Shown: positions 6,973 through 14,904 of the stretch, in pieces | How the letters are laid out: the number at the start of each line of letters is the position of its first letter | Position numbering within the stretch: position 1 is the stretch's first letter | Assembly (NCBI RefSeq): GCF_041361465.1 | Contig: NZ_JBGKAC010000001.1 | Coordinates: 2,914,001-2,978,000 of the forward strand | DNA length: 64,000 nt | Direction: 5' to 3' | DNA from: Halobaculum sp. MBLA0143 | GTDB lineage: Archaea; Halobacteriota; Halobacteria; Halobacteriales; Haloferacaceae | The notes under the pieces: generated by a model | Database searches by the model: none | What the model was told of the DNA's origin: nothing | What the model saw: the letters and a program-made list of their open reading frames with translations, nothing else | Made by a program: the position numbers and the translations under genes

Positions 6973-9900
6973 ATGAGCCAGCCGGACGTGACCGCGGAGG
7001 AGTTAGAGCTGCCGATCAAGCGAACGGACGGAGACACACTCGAACAACGCCTGACGAGCAACGCGTACGACAACATCCTGCCGGCGCGGTACCTCCGGAA
7101 GGACGCCGACGGCAACGTCACCGAGAACCAGGAGGACCTGTTCGAACGGGTCGCCCACAACATCGCGCTCGCCGAGGCCGTCTACGAGGCCGAGCGCCGC
7201 GACACGACGGTGACGGTGACGCCGGACCAGCTGAAGCCGGACCACCCGCGACGCGACGAACTCGCCGCGGAGGTGTTCGGGGCGGGCACCACCACGGACG
7301 ACGACGCCGAGACGACACTGACGGAGACGAACGTCAACAAGTTCGCCTACGAGACGGTCGTGCCGGAGCTGCCGGGCGAGATCGCCCAACACGTCCAGGA
7401 GACGGCCGCGGAGTTCCGCGACAAGATGGAGCGGCTCGCCTTCATGCCGAACTCGCCGACGCTGATGAACGCCGGCGACGAGCTCCAACAGCTGTCCGCC
7501 TGCTTCGTCGACTCTCCCGCAGACGACATCGACGACATCCACCAGACGGCCAAGGAGGCCGCCCAGGTGTTCCAGAGCGGCGGCGGGATGGGGTACGCCT
7601 TCTGGAAGCTGCGACCGTACGGTGACGCGGTCGGTTCGACGGGCGGGATCGCCTCCGGTCCGATCACGTTCATGCGGACGTTCGACCAGATGTGCGAGAC
7701 TATCGCCCAGGGTGGCGCCCGACGTGGTGCCCAGATGGGCGTGATGCGCGTCTCGCACCCGGACGTGATCCAGTTCATCCACGCGAAGAACAAGGACGTG
7801 TCGCTGGCACGGTCGCTCCGCCTGAACGACCCGGACGACTTCACCCACACGTCCTTCGCCGACGCCTTGGAGGAGGCCCGCGAACTGATCGACGACGACG
7901 GGAAGGTGCCGGAGCACCTCCGGAACGCCGTCGAGGGCCACCTCTCGAACTTCAACATCTCCGTGGGGATCACGGACGACTTCATGGACGCCGTGAAGAA
8001 CGACGAGGAGTACACGTTCACCAACCCCCGGACGGAGGAGCCACACGTCGCCACCCACGAGACGAAGGAACTGTACGAGATGTTCGGGCTGGGCGACCAC
8101 GTCGAGGTCGGCGAGACCCTGTCCGTGCCGGCCACGGAGATCTGGGACCACATCGTCGAGGGTGCCCACGAGAACGGGGAGCCGGGGATCGTCTACCTCG
8201 AACGGATCAACGAGATGCACTCGTTCGACGTAGAAGAAAATCCAGAGCATCAGATTCTTGCAACAAATCCCTGCGTCACCGGTGACACCCTCATCAGCAC
8301 CGAGAACGGCCTCGTTACCGCGGAGGAGCTGTACGAACAGGGTGTTGCGACCGACGTGGTCGTCGACGGTCGTCTGAGCGAAGAGACAGTCAAAGAGGCC
8401 AGCAGCGTCTACGAGACCGGCGAGAAAGACGTGTTCGAACTCACGACCGAGGAGGGCTACGAACTCCGTCTCACGGCCGACCACCGCGTCATGACCGACG
8501 ACGGCTGGGTCGAGGCCGGTGAACTCGACGCCGGCGACACCGTTCACATCCAGAACCGGAAGGGTGCGTTCGGTCAGCACGGCTCCGCAGAAGAGGGGCG
8601 TGTTCTCGGTTGGCTCGTCGGCGACGGCCACCTGAAGAACGGCGAGGAGCGTGCCGTCCTCAACTTCTACGACGAGGACGCAGAAGTGTCCGAGTCGTTC
8701 GCGGACGACGTGAACGAGGTCGTCCGTGAGCCGACTGGCACTGCGAACTACGAGGTCGGAGTCAACGATATCACTCGTAGCGACGACTACCGCGGGGCGC
8801 AGGCCGTCGAGCAGCGAATTCGTTCGACACGGCTGTACGAGTACGCCGCCGAGGCAGGTCTGACCGAGGAGAAGCTACAGGTCCCCGACGCCGTCATGCG
8901 CGGGAGCGAGGAGATGGCCCGCGGGTTCCTGCGTGCGTTGTTCACCGCAGATGGCGGTGTGCAGGGTAACGTCGAGAAGGGCGTCTCAGTTCGGCTGACG
9001 AGTACCAGTGTTGATCTGCTCGGCAGTGTCCAACAGCTCCTCCTCAACTTCGGGATCAAGAGCAAAATCTACGAGGAGCGACACGAGGCCGGCCTGCAGG
9101 AGATGCCCGACGGAAAGGGCGGCACTGCAGAGTACGAGCGACAGGCAGATCACGATCTCATGATCTCGAAGGACGATCTCCTCCAGTTCCGTGAGGAGAT
9201 CGGCTTCCTGCTCGACTACAAGAACGACGCGCTGGACGAGCGCCTCTCCAACTACGACCGCGGCCCCTACAGCACTCGGTTCGAGGCGACGGTCGAGTCC
9301 GTCGAACACGACGGCCACGAGACGGTGTACGACCTGACCGAACCGGAGACGAACTCCTTCGTCGCCAACGGGCTCGTGGTTCACAACTGCGGCGAGCAGC
9401 CGCTCGAAGAGTACGAGGCCTGCAACCTCGGGCACATCAACCTCTCGACGCTCGCGGACCAGGACGCGCCGGACTGGCGCGTCTGGAGCGAGGAACACGA
9501 GTTCGACACGCTGGAGGAGGGTGTCGAGCGGTTCCTCCGGGACGCCGTCGACTTCGAGGAGTTCGACGACCGCATCCAGACGGGCACGCGGTTCCTGGAG
9601 AACGTCGTCACGATGTCGGACTTCCCGGTCGACGAGATCGAGGAGACGGTCGCGGCGATGCGGAAGATCGGCATCGGGATCATGGGGCTCGCACAGCTGT
9701 ACATCCAGTTGGGCGTGAAGTACGGCGACGAGGTGGCGAACGAGATCGCCGAGCAGCTGATGACCCACATCAACCACGAGTCGAAGACGGTGAGCCACGA
9801 ACTCGCACAGGAGCGTGGCACCTTCGACGAGTGGGACGAGTCGAAGTACGCCGACCCGACGGCGTACCGCGAGTGGTTCGAGCACCACACCGGCGAGGAC

Positions 9901-12531
9901 GCCGACGAGTGGGCCGACGGCTACCCGATCCGCAACCACAACACGACGACCATCGCGCCGACGGGATGTGTCGAAGAGAACTCACTCGTCTCGACTGACG
10001 ACGGTCTGCGACCGATCAAAGATCTCGACGAGACGACTGCAGAGTTCGAACAGTGGGACGAGATCGACGTTGGCGTCACGACCGACGGCGGGACCAGAGC
10101 GGCGACCGCCGTCTACGACAACGGGTTCGCCGATGTCCGACAGATCGAGACAGAGGGTGGATTCAGCGTTGCTGCGACACCCGACCACCGCTTCCGAACG
10201 CTCACCGAGGACGGCGAGTACGCTTGGAAGGAGGCAGACGACTTCGAGTCCGGTGACCGTATCCTCCTCCAACGGAATACCTTCGACGGTGGGTCTCGGC
10301 TCTCACTCGACACGAGCGAGCGAGAGAACTACTACCGGAACACCGACGACGATCTCGAACTTCCGGCCGAGATGACGCCCGAACTCGCGGAGTTCCTCGG
10401 CTACTTCATGGGTGACGGCTACGTCCACGACGAAGTCGGTGTGAAACTCGTCGTCGAGTCGGAGGCGACAGATCTTGACGAGCATCTCCGGAGCCTCGGT
10501 GAACGACTGTTCGGTGTCACTCCAACAGTGGAAGACCGAGATACGCGCCACATGCTGACGTTCGGCGGTCGTCACCTTCCCCGGTACTTCGAGGACAACG
10601 GGTGGAAGAAAGACGACGGTAACCACGGTGAGGGAGCCGCGAGCGCGTTCATCCCCGAGGGAGTGCTGCGAGGCGACGAGGCAGTTGCGAAATCGTTCCT
10701 CCGTGGGCTGTTCGAGGCCGATGGAACGGCCTCCCGGAAGATCGAGCTCTCGACCGTCTCGCCGACGCTCGCCGACCAGGTGCAGACACTCCTGTTGTCG
10801 CTGGGCTGTGTGTTCGTCCGAGACACGCTAGAGATGGAAGCCGCGGACGACCACTACGGAGACCGTCCGCGCCACAGCATCCGTGGTGCGAACAAGCGTG
10901 AGGATCAGCGATTCCTCGACGAGGTCGGGTTCCTCACGAAGTCGACGGAATTCGACCTGACAGCGCAGTCGTACAAGAACGACACGTACCCACCGTCGGT
11001 GGTTGAGGATCTGCGGGCAGTCGACGGGTACGATTCCGTGAGCAAGCCAGTCAAGAAACGTGTCAACCAGTCGCCGATCAACGGCTCTGTCTCGCGTAAG
11101 CTCGTAAGAGATGTCGAGGCGGAGACCGGCGAGACAGTCCGAATCGACGGGCGCGAACTGACCGACTTCTACGCGGCAACCGTGGAGTCCGTCACTGAAG
11201 GAACGGCGTACACCAAGGACATCAGTGTCCCGTCGAACAATACGTACGTCGCTGATGGCTTCGTGACTCACAACACCACCTCGATGGTGGGCAACACCAC
11301 CGGCGGGTGTGAGCCGATCTACAACGTCGCCTACTACAAGAACGTCTCCGACGACGTGCAGGGCGACGAGATGCTCGTCGAGTTCGACGACTACTTCCTC
11401 CGGACGCTGGAGGAGAACGACCTCGACGTGGAGGCGGTCAAACGCGAGGCCCAAGACCAGATGGCGACCAACGAGTTCGACGGCGTCGACGGACTGGAGA
11501 CGGTTCCGGACGCAATCGGCGAACTGTTCGTCGTCACCGGCGACTTGGACGCGAAGGACCACGCCGGCGTCCAGGTGGCGTGTCAGTCCGGCGTCGACTC
11601 GGCCATCTCGAAGACGGTGAACGCGCCGAACGACTCCACCGTCGAGGACGCCCGCGAGGTGTTCGAGTACATCTACGACCACGGTGGCAAGGGCGTCACC
11701 TACTACCGCGACGGCACCCGCTCGAAGCAGGTGCTCACCACTCGCGCGGACAACACGGAGTTCGCCGACGAGACGGAGGCGGCCGAGACCATCGTCGATC
11801 AGATCGGCGAGGTGTTCGGCGGCGTCGAGGCGTTCCTCGACAACGAGGACGTGCAGGCGGCCGTCGACGCGGAGATCGACGAACTGCTGGCCGCGAGCGA
11901 GCGACCGCAGGTGAACTACACGGAAAAGCGGCCGCGGCCGGACTCGCTCACCGGGGTCACCCAGCTGATCGAGACCGGCTACGGGAAGATGTACGTCACC
12001 ATCAACGAGGACCCACAGACCGGCGAACCGTTCGAGCTGTTCGCCAACATCGGTCACTCCGGCGGGTTCACCAACTCCTTCACGGAGTCGCTGGCGAAGG
12101 TGATCTCGACGGCGCTGCGATCCGGTGTCGCCCCGGCGGAGATCATCGACGAACTCCAGGGGACCCGGTCGCCGAAGGTGGCCTGGGACAAGGGTGAACA
12201 GATCCAGTCGATCCCGGATGCCATCGGCACGGCGATGCGTCGCTACCTCGACGGCGAGATCGACCGCGCACACCCGGAACAACAGAACCTGGGTGAGATC
12301 GAGGACGCCACGCCGCCGGAGACGCCTCGGGGCGGCACCACGACGGAGCCCCCGGCCGACCCGACGCCGGAGTCCGACGGTGGCGTCGCCGCGGCGGAGG
12401 CGACGAGCGACGCGGTCGAAGAGCTCATCGCCAACGGCGAGTCGCCGGAGTGTCCGGAGTGTGGCAGCATGACGCTGTACTACTCCGAGGGCTGCAAAAC
12501 GTGCGAGAGTTGTGGGTGGAGCGAATGCTGA
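6973..12531 (+). CDS. nrdJ: Adenosylcobalamin-dependent (class II) ribonucleoside reductase with two inteins
   Basis: Makes deoxyribonucleotides using a B12-derived radical. The precursor has 1852 residues; removing the two inteins (372 and 436 residues) leaves 1044, normal for this enzyme. The extein shows QQLSACFVDS (redox Cys), the radical-site motif NP/CGEQPLEEYEACNLGHINL interrupted by intein 1, the phosphate-binding APTG/TTSMVGNTTGGCEP interrupted by intein 2, VACQSGVDSAISKTVN (second redox Cys), and a C-terminal zinc-ribbon-like tail with CPEC, CKTC and CGWSEC. I chose the ATG at 6973; an upstream GTG at 6844 gives a non-conserved arginine- and tryptophan-rich extension. Both splice junctions keep the frame. 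Confidence 0.96.
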   Translation: MSQPDVTAEELELPIKRTDGDTLEQRLTSNAYDNILPARYLRKDADGNVTENQEDLFERVAHNIALAEAVYEAERRDTTVTVTPDQLKPDHPRRDELAAEVFGAGTTTDDDAETTLTETNVNKFAYETVVPELPGEIAQHVQETAAEFRDKMERLAFMPNSPTLMNAGDELQQLSACFVDSPADDIDDIHQTAKEAAQVFQSGGGMGYAFWKLRPYGDAVGSTGGIASGPITFMRTFDQMCETIAQGGARRGAQMGVMRVSHPDVIQFIHAKNKDVSLARSLRLNDPDDFTHTSFADALEEARELIDDDGKVPEHLRNAVEGHLSNFNISVGITDDFMDAVKNDEEYTFTNPRTEEPHVATHETKELYEMFGLGDHVEVGETLSVPATEIWDHIVEGAHENGEPGIVYLERINEMHSFDVEENPEHQILATNPCVTGDTLISTENGLVTAEELYEQGVATDVVVDGRLSEETVKEASSVYETGEKDVFELTTEEGYELRLTADHRVMTDDGWVEAGELDAGDTVHIQNRKGAFGQHGSAEEGRVLGWLVGDGHLKNGEERAVLNFYDEDAEVSESFADDVNEVVREPTGTANYEVGVNDITRSDDYRGAQAVEQRIRSTRLYEYAAEAGLTEEKLQVPDAVMRGSEEMARGFLRALFTADGGVQGNVEKGVSVRLTSTSVDLLGSVQQLLLNFGIKSKIYEERHEAGLQEMPDGKGGTAEYERQADHDLMISKDDLLQFREEIGFLLDYKNDALDERLSNYDRGPYSTRFEATVESVEHDGHETVYDLTEPETNSFVANGLVVHNCGEQPLEEYEACNLGHINLSTLADQDAPDWRVWSEEHEFDTLEEGVERFLRDAVDFEEFDDRIQTGTRFLENVVTMSDFPVDEIEETVAAMRKIGIGIMGLAQLYIQLGVKYGDEVANEIAEQLMTHINHESKTVSHELAQERGTFDEWDESKYADPTAYREWFEHHTGEDADEWADGYPIRNHNTTTIAPTGCVEENSLVSTDDGLRPIKDLDETTAEFEQWDEIDVGVTTDGGTRAATAVYDNGFADVRQIETEGGFSVAATPDHRFRTLTEDGEYAWKEADDFESGDRILLQRNTFDGGSRLSLDTSERENYYRNTDDDLELPAEMTPELAEFLGYFMGDGYVHDEVGVKLVVESEATDLDEHLRSLGERLFGVTPTVEDRDTRHMLTFGGRHLPRYFEDNGWKKDDGNHGEGAASAFIPEGVLRGDEAVAKSFLRGLFEADGTASRKIELSTVSPTLADQVQTLLLSLGCVFVRDTLEMEAADDHYGDRPRHSIRGANKREDQRFLDEVGFLTKSTEFDLTAQSYKNDTYPPSVVEDLRAVDGYDSVSKPVKKRVNQSPINGSVSRKLVRDVEAETGETVRIDGRELTDFYAATVESVTEGTAYTKDISVPSNNTYVADGFVTHNTTSMVGNTTGGCEPIYNVAYYKNVSDDVQGDEMLVEFDDYFLRTLEENDLDVEAVKREAQDQMATNEFDGVDGLETVPDAIGELFVVTGDLDAKDHAGVQVACQSGVDSAISKTVNAPNDSTVEDAREVFEYIYDHGGKGVTYYRDGTRSKQVLTTRADNTEFADETEAAETIVDQIGEVFGGVEAFLDNEDVQAAVDAEIDELLAASERPQVNYTEKRPRPDSLTGVTQLIETGYGKMYVTINEDPQTGEPFELFANIGHSGGFTNSFTESLAKVISTALRSGVAPAEIIDELQGTRSPKVAWDKGEQIQSIPDAIGTAMRRYLDGEIDRAHPEQQNLGEIEDATPPETPRGGTTTEPPADPTPESDGGVAAAEATSDAVEELIANGESPECPECGSMTLYYSEGCKTCESCGWSEC
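8272..9387 (+). mobile_element. Intein 1 in NrdJ, with LAGLIDADG homing endonuclease
   Basis: In-frame protein intron of 372 residues. It begins at Cys434 of the precursor (CVTGDTLIST, block A), has block B with TADH, endonuclease motifs GWLVGDGHL and FLRALFTADG, block F (VYDLTEPETNSFVANG), and ends LVVHN. The residue after the splice point is Cys, so standard Cys1 / His-Asn / Cys+1 chemistry applies. That Cys+1 is the radical-bearing cysteine of the NPCGEQPL motif, so the reductase cannot be active before splicing. Both LAGLIDADG motifs keep their Asp, so the endonuclease may be active. Confidence 0.95.
9967..11274 (+). mobile_element. Intein 2 in NrdJ, with LAGLIDADG homing endonuclease
   Basis: In-frame protein intron of 436 residues, from Cys999 of the precursor (CVEENSLVSTDDG) to the terminal THN. 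Block B is AATPDHRF, the endonuclease motifs are LGYFMGDGYV and FLRGLFEADG, and block F is KDISVPSNNTYVADG. The first C-extein residue is Thr, an allowed +1 nucleophile. It lies in the phosphate-loop motif APTG/TTSM of the reductase. It shares no obvious close identity with intein 1 and has a more mixed codon choice than the extein. Both inteins must splice to give active enzyme. Confidence 0.94.
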
Positions 12532-12703
12532 CACTCCAGTAGCGTCTCTCGACTGATCCGAGCGTCTCTCTGCGCTTCTCTTCTGCGGCTCTACCTCGGC
12601 TCGCTCGACCCGAACACTCCGCCTCTCTCCTCTGGCGTCCGCGGTTCGCGAGCGACCGAGATCGACCGACAGAGGAAAGCCCACCGGGCCGTTAGGCGGG
12701 CGT

Positions 12704-13045
12704 ATGAGCGATCTCGACGCCGAGGTGCAGACGGCAGACGACTACGGCGGTGACGGCCCGCCGGTTGCAGAGAAGCCGTACAAGATCATCTTCGAGGCGA
12801 ACGCCTGTTTCGGCGCCGGGAAGTGTGCCGAGGTGTCCGACACCTGGAGTATGGACATCACCACGGGGATGGCGAAGCCGGAGACGTACTACATCGACGA
12901 GGACGACCTGGACCACAACGTTCGCGCCGCCGAGGTGTGTCCCGCGAAGAAGGACGACGGCTGTATCCACGTCGTCGACCGCCGCACCGGCGAGGAGATC
13001 GCCCCCGACCCACACGGCGACGGGACGTTGAGCGTGGACTGGTGA
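12704..13045 (+). CDS. Ferredoxin with a single low-cysteine Fe-S site
   Basis: Small acidic electron carrier of 113 residues. The cluster motif is ACFGAGKC (Cys-x2-Ala-x2-Cys), with a partner Cys in EVCPAKK and one more Cys in KDDGC. The middle cysteine of the usual CxxCxxC is Ala, as in 3Fe-4S ferredoxins of the actinobacterial and archaeal single-cluster type. Electron partners are unknown. It is separated from nrdJ by 172 bases that hold pyrimidine-rich stretches suited to termination, so it is probably transcribed on its own. Confidence 0.8.
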   Translation: MSDLDAEVQTADDYGGDGPPVAEKPYKIIFEANACFGAGKCAEVSDTWSMDITTGMAKPETYYIDEDDLDHNVRAAEVCPAKKDDGCIHVVDRRTGEEIAPDPHGDGTLSVDW

Positions 13046-13100
13046 GCCACCGCCACTGGTGTGTCAGCCCTCACGGACAGCGAGCCGGGACGTGGTGTCG

Positions 13101-13349
13101 TCAGTCGTAGACGGCGTCACGCGTGTCGAGTGCCAACACTCGGAGCTCGTCTTCTGCCCGGAGCCAGTCGACAATTGCCCTGCGTTTGCCGATTCGTAGT
13201 GAGTACTCCTCACGACCGCGCAGGGGTTTCAGGTGGCGCTCGGGATTCGTTCCAGCGTCGTCCAGCTTCGATCGGACCCGTGACTCGATGTCGTTCGGGA
13301 GGTCGTCGAGCCGCTGTTCGACGTCCGGGTGTAGCAACACAGTCGCCAT
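13101..13349 (-). CDS. RelE/ParE-type toxin
   Basis: An 82-residue basic protein. VLLHPDVEQRLDDLPNDIESRVRSKLDDAGTNP followed by LKPLRGREEYSLRIGKRRAIVDWLRAEDELRVLAL is the RelE/ParE pattern: an N-terminal helical hairpin and then a curved sheet with basic residues on consecutive strands (Arg in REEYSLRIGKRRAIV). RelE members cut mRNA at the ribosome, while ParE members act on gyrase; sequence does not separate them. It starts 6 bases after the stop of an upstream winged-helix gene, in the usual antitoxin-then-toxin order. Confidence 0.78.
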   Translation of the reverse strand: MATVLLHPDVEQRLDDLPNDIESRVRSKLDDAGTNPERHLKPLRGREEYSLRIGKRRAIVDWLRAEDELRVLALDTRDAVYD

Positions 13350-13355
13350 CGTCCC

Positions 13356-13676
13356 TCACAGTTCTCGCCACTCGTCGGCGTCTGCTCGCTCGTCGACGAC
13401 GGCCTCGGTCTCGATACCGAGTTCGGGTGCGACCTCCGCCCACCAACCGACGGCACGAGCACCCAACGTCTTCCGGGAGACGAGTCCGGCGTCGGCCATC
13501 GTCTGGAGTCGCCGACGGACTCCTTCCGTCGTCAACTGGACGTCGAACCGTTGGAGCCCCGTTGCGACCTCTTCGGCAGTCAACACCGGGTCGTCCTCGT
13601 AGTCGAAAATCTTGAGAATCTCTTGATCCGACACGGTCTCGTTGAAGCGGCCGGCGTCGTCACGTCCCTGACTCAT
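13356..13676 (-). CDS. Winged-helix DNA-binding protein, probable antitoxin
   Basis: A 106-residue protein with a winged helix-turn-helix at about 20-75 (SDQEILKIFDYEDDPVLTAEEVATGLQ, then LTTEGVRRRLQTMADAGLVSRKTLG). It most likely represses its own operon and neutralises the RelE-like toxin encoded directly downstream. The frame is open far upstream, but the ATG at 13676 has a TATA-like GGTTATCAGG about 27 bases before it, and the upstream extension has no haloarchaeal codon bias. A wHTH antitoxin with RelE is common in haloarchaea; the pairing here is inferred from spacing. Confidence 0.72.
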   Translation of the reverse strand: MSQGRDDAGRFNETVSDQEILKIFDYEDDPVLTAEEVATGLQRFDVQLTTEGVRRRLQTMADAGLVSRKTLGARAVGWWAEVAPELGIETEAVVDERADADEWREL

Positions 13677-13931
13677 ACGAGGGACCACGATCCGAGTCCT
13701 GATAACCGTTTGGCTCGTGCAAACCGGACTGTGGAAACGTTGCCTCCGACGGTCTCCCAAGGGGTAAAGGAGGTCTTGGTCTCGGGATTCGAACCTCGGT
13801 CGCTCACTTCGTTCGCGGGTCACTCCGTTCCCCGCTCGCTCTGCTTGATCCCCTATCTGCGGTGGCACTGGAGCTAGAACGCGAACGAGGGCCGAAGGCC
13901 CGAGTGAGCGCCTTTTTAATCGAGCTTTTTT

Positions 13932-13964
13932 CCTTGGGTGCGCGCCTGCGGCGCGCACCCAAGG
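13932..13964. repeat. Perfect 15-bp hairpin downstream of tRNA-Leu
   Basis: CCTTGGGTGCGCGCC (13932-13946) and its exact complement at 13950-13964 are separated by the loop TGC. It is flanked by A/T runs on both sides (T6 before it and A5 after it on the plus strand). It sits 26 bases past the 3' end of tRNA-Leu. It could act as a bidirectional terminator or a processing structure. Confidence 0.7.
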
Positions 13965-13968
13965 AGTG

Positions 13969-13973
13969 AAAAA
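13969..13973 (-). terminator. Oligo-T terminator of tRNA-Leu
   Basis: Read on the minus strand, a CCTTTTTC run begins 16 bases after the last base of the tRNA. Short T-runs are the usual archaeal termination signal for stable RNAs. Confidence 0.5.
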
Positions 13974-13989
13974 GGTCAGTGTGTGGTAG

Positions 13990-14074
13990 TGCGAGGGGAG
14001 GGATTCGAACCCACGGACCCCTACGGGAGCGGATCTTAAGTCCGCCGCTTTTGGCCAGGCTCAGCCACCCTCGC
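13990..14074 (-). tRNA. tRNA-Leu (anticodon UAA)
   Basis: An 85-base tRNA folds completely. The acceptor is GCGAGGG paired with CCCTCGC plus discriminator A. The D arm contains GGCTGAGCCTGGCC. The anticodon stem is GCGGA/TCCGC around loop CTTAAGA, giving anticodon TAA. There is a long variable arm (TCCCGTAGGGGTC region), typical of class II tRNAs, and the T arm is GTGGG-TTCGAAT-CCCTC. No intron and no encoded CCA. It decodes UUA, a codon that is rare in these GC-rich genes. Confidence 0.95.
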
Positions 14075-14152
14075 GTGTCCGTCACTGGGGCGCTCACGGG
14101 CTTGTTCGTTACGGTCCACAGGCTTTAGCCGCCGGCCGCCACACCCGAGTGT

Positions 14153-14875
14153 ATGAAGTCGACGGACGGTGCCCGCGCGGCCAAGACCGCCGCGGGCGAG
14201 CGTGCTGCACAGGCCGTCTCCGACGGCGACACCGTCGGCCTCGGCACCGGCTCCACCGCCGCGGCCGCGATCCGAGCGCTGGGCGACCGGGTCGCAGACG
14301 GCCTCTCCGTCACTGCCGTGGCGACCTCCCACCAGTCCCGGGCGCTCGCCCGCGAGGTCGGCGTCCCGCTGACGGCGCTGTCGGACACGGCCCGGCTCGA
14401 CGTGGCTATCGACGGCGCAGACGAGGTGGCTCTCCCCGACGGCGGCGAGCCGCTGGTAACGGCCCCGCCGCTGGTCAAAGGGGGCGGCGCCGCCCACGCC
14501 CGCGAGAAGGTGGTCGCCGCCGCGGCAGACCGGTACCTCGTCGTCGTCGACGACACCAAACTGTCGCCGACGCTGTCACACCCCGTCCCCGTCGAACTGC
14601 TGCCGGCCGCGGAGGCGACGGCGACCCGCCGACTCCGCGAGTCGGGCGCCGACCCGACGCTCCGGGCCGCAGAGCGGAAGGACGGCCCGGTCGTCACCGA
14701 CAACGGGAACGTAGTCGTCGACTGCGCGTTCGGCGAGGTGACGGCCCCCGCCGAACGCGCCGCCGAGATCGCCGCGATCCCGGGTGTCGTCGAACACGGA
14801 CTGTTCCCCGGAGTCGCCGACAGCGTCGTCGTCGGCCGACCGGACGGCGACGCGACTGTCCGACCGGTGAAATAA
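14153..14875 (+). CDS. rpiA: Ribose-5-phosphate isomerase A
   Basis: Interconverts ribose 5-phosphate and ribulose 5-phosphate in pentose metabolism. It has 240 residues, close to the family norm. Visible motifs are GLGTGSTA (about 29-36, phosphate binding), DGADEV (about 87-92, catalytic Asp), KGGGAAHAREK (about 109-119) and the C-terminal GVVEHGLFPGVADSVVVG. The gene diverges from tRNA-Leu and stands alone. Confidence 0.95.
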   Translation: MKSTDGARAAKTAAGERAAQAVSDGDTVGLGTGSTAAAAIRALGDRVADGLSVTAVATSHQSRALAREVGVPLTALSDTARLDVAIDGADEVALPDGGEPLVTAPPLVKGGGAAHAREKVVAAAADRYLVVVDDTKLSPTLSHPVPVELLPAAEATATRRLRESGADPTLRAAERKDGPVVTDNGNVVVDCAFGEVTAPAERAAEIAAIPGVVEHGLFPGVADSVVVGRPDGDATVRPVK

Positions 14876-14904
14876 CGAGAGAAGAACGGCCGGTCCGTCG
14901 AGAT

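Larger units (their letters stand above)
13677..13989. other. Gene-free stretch with hairpins and a tRNA-like fragment
   Basis: About 310 bases between the antitoxin gene and tRNA-Leu. It contains an isolated T-loop-like GGTTCGAATCCC (minus strand, 13784-13795) without a matching acceptor or anticodon arm, alternating GAGCGAGC/GAGTGAGC-type motifs at 13800-13845, a GGGCCGAAGGCCC hairpin near 13890, and a 15-bp perfect hairpin at 13932-13964. I see no coding signal. It may be the scar of an integration event at the tRNA, or simply an expanded tRNA trailer. Confidence 0.45.

Noticed and set aside
6716-6976. Open frame across the nrdJ upstream region, and GTG extension of nrdJ from 6844
   Set aside because: Codon third positions lack the GC bias of real genes here and the extended residues do not match the reductase N-terminus.
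7003-12684. Several very long antisense open frames under nrdJ (for example 7003-8631 and 10828-12684)
   Set aside because: High GC with GAC/GTC-rich codons makes long stop-free antisense frames; their translations are Arg/Val-rich with no motifs.
13770-13800. Second tRNA suggested by GGTTCGAATCCC
   Set aside because: The T stem does not pair beyond two bases and no acceptor or anticodon arm can be drawn.
13356-13958. Long N-terminal extension of the antitoxin to 13958
   Set aside because: It would cover the hairpin-rich trailer, has the wrong codon bias, and bypasses a good TATA-like box before the ATG at 13676.
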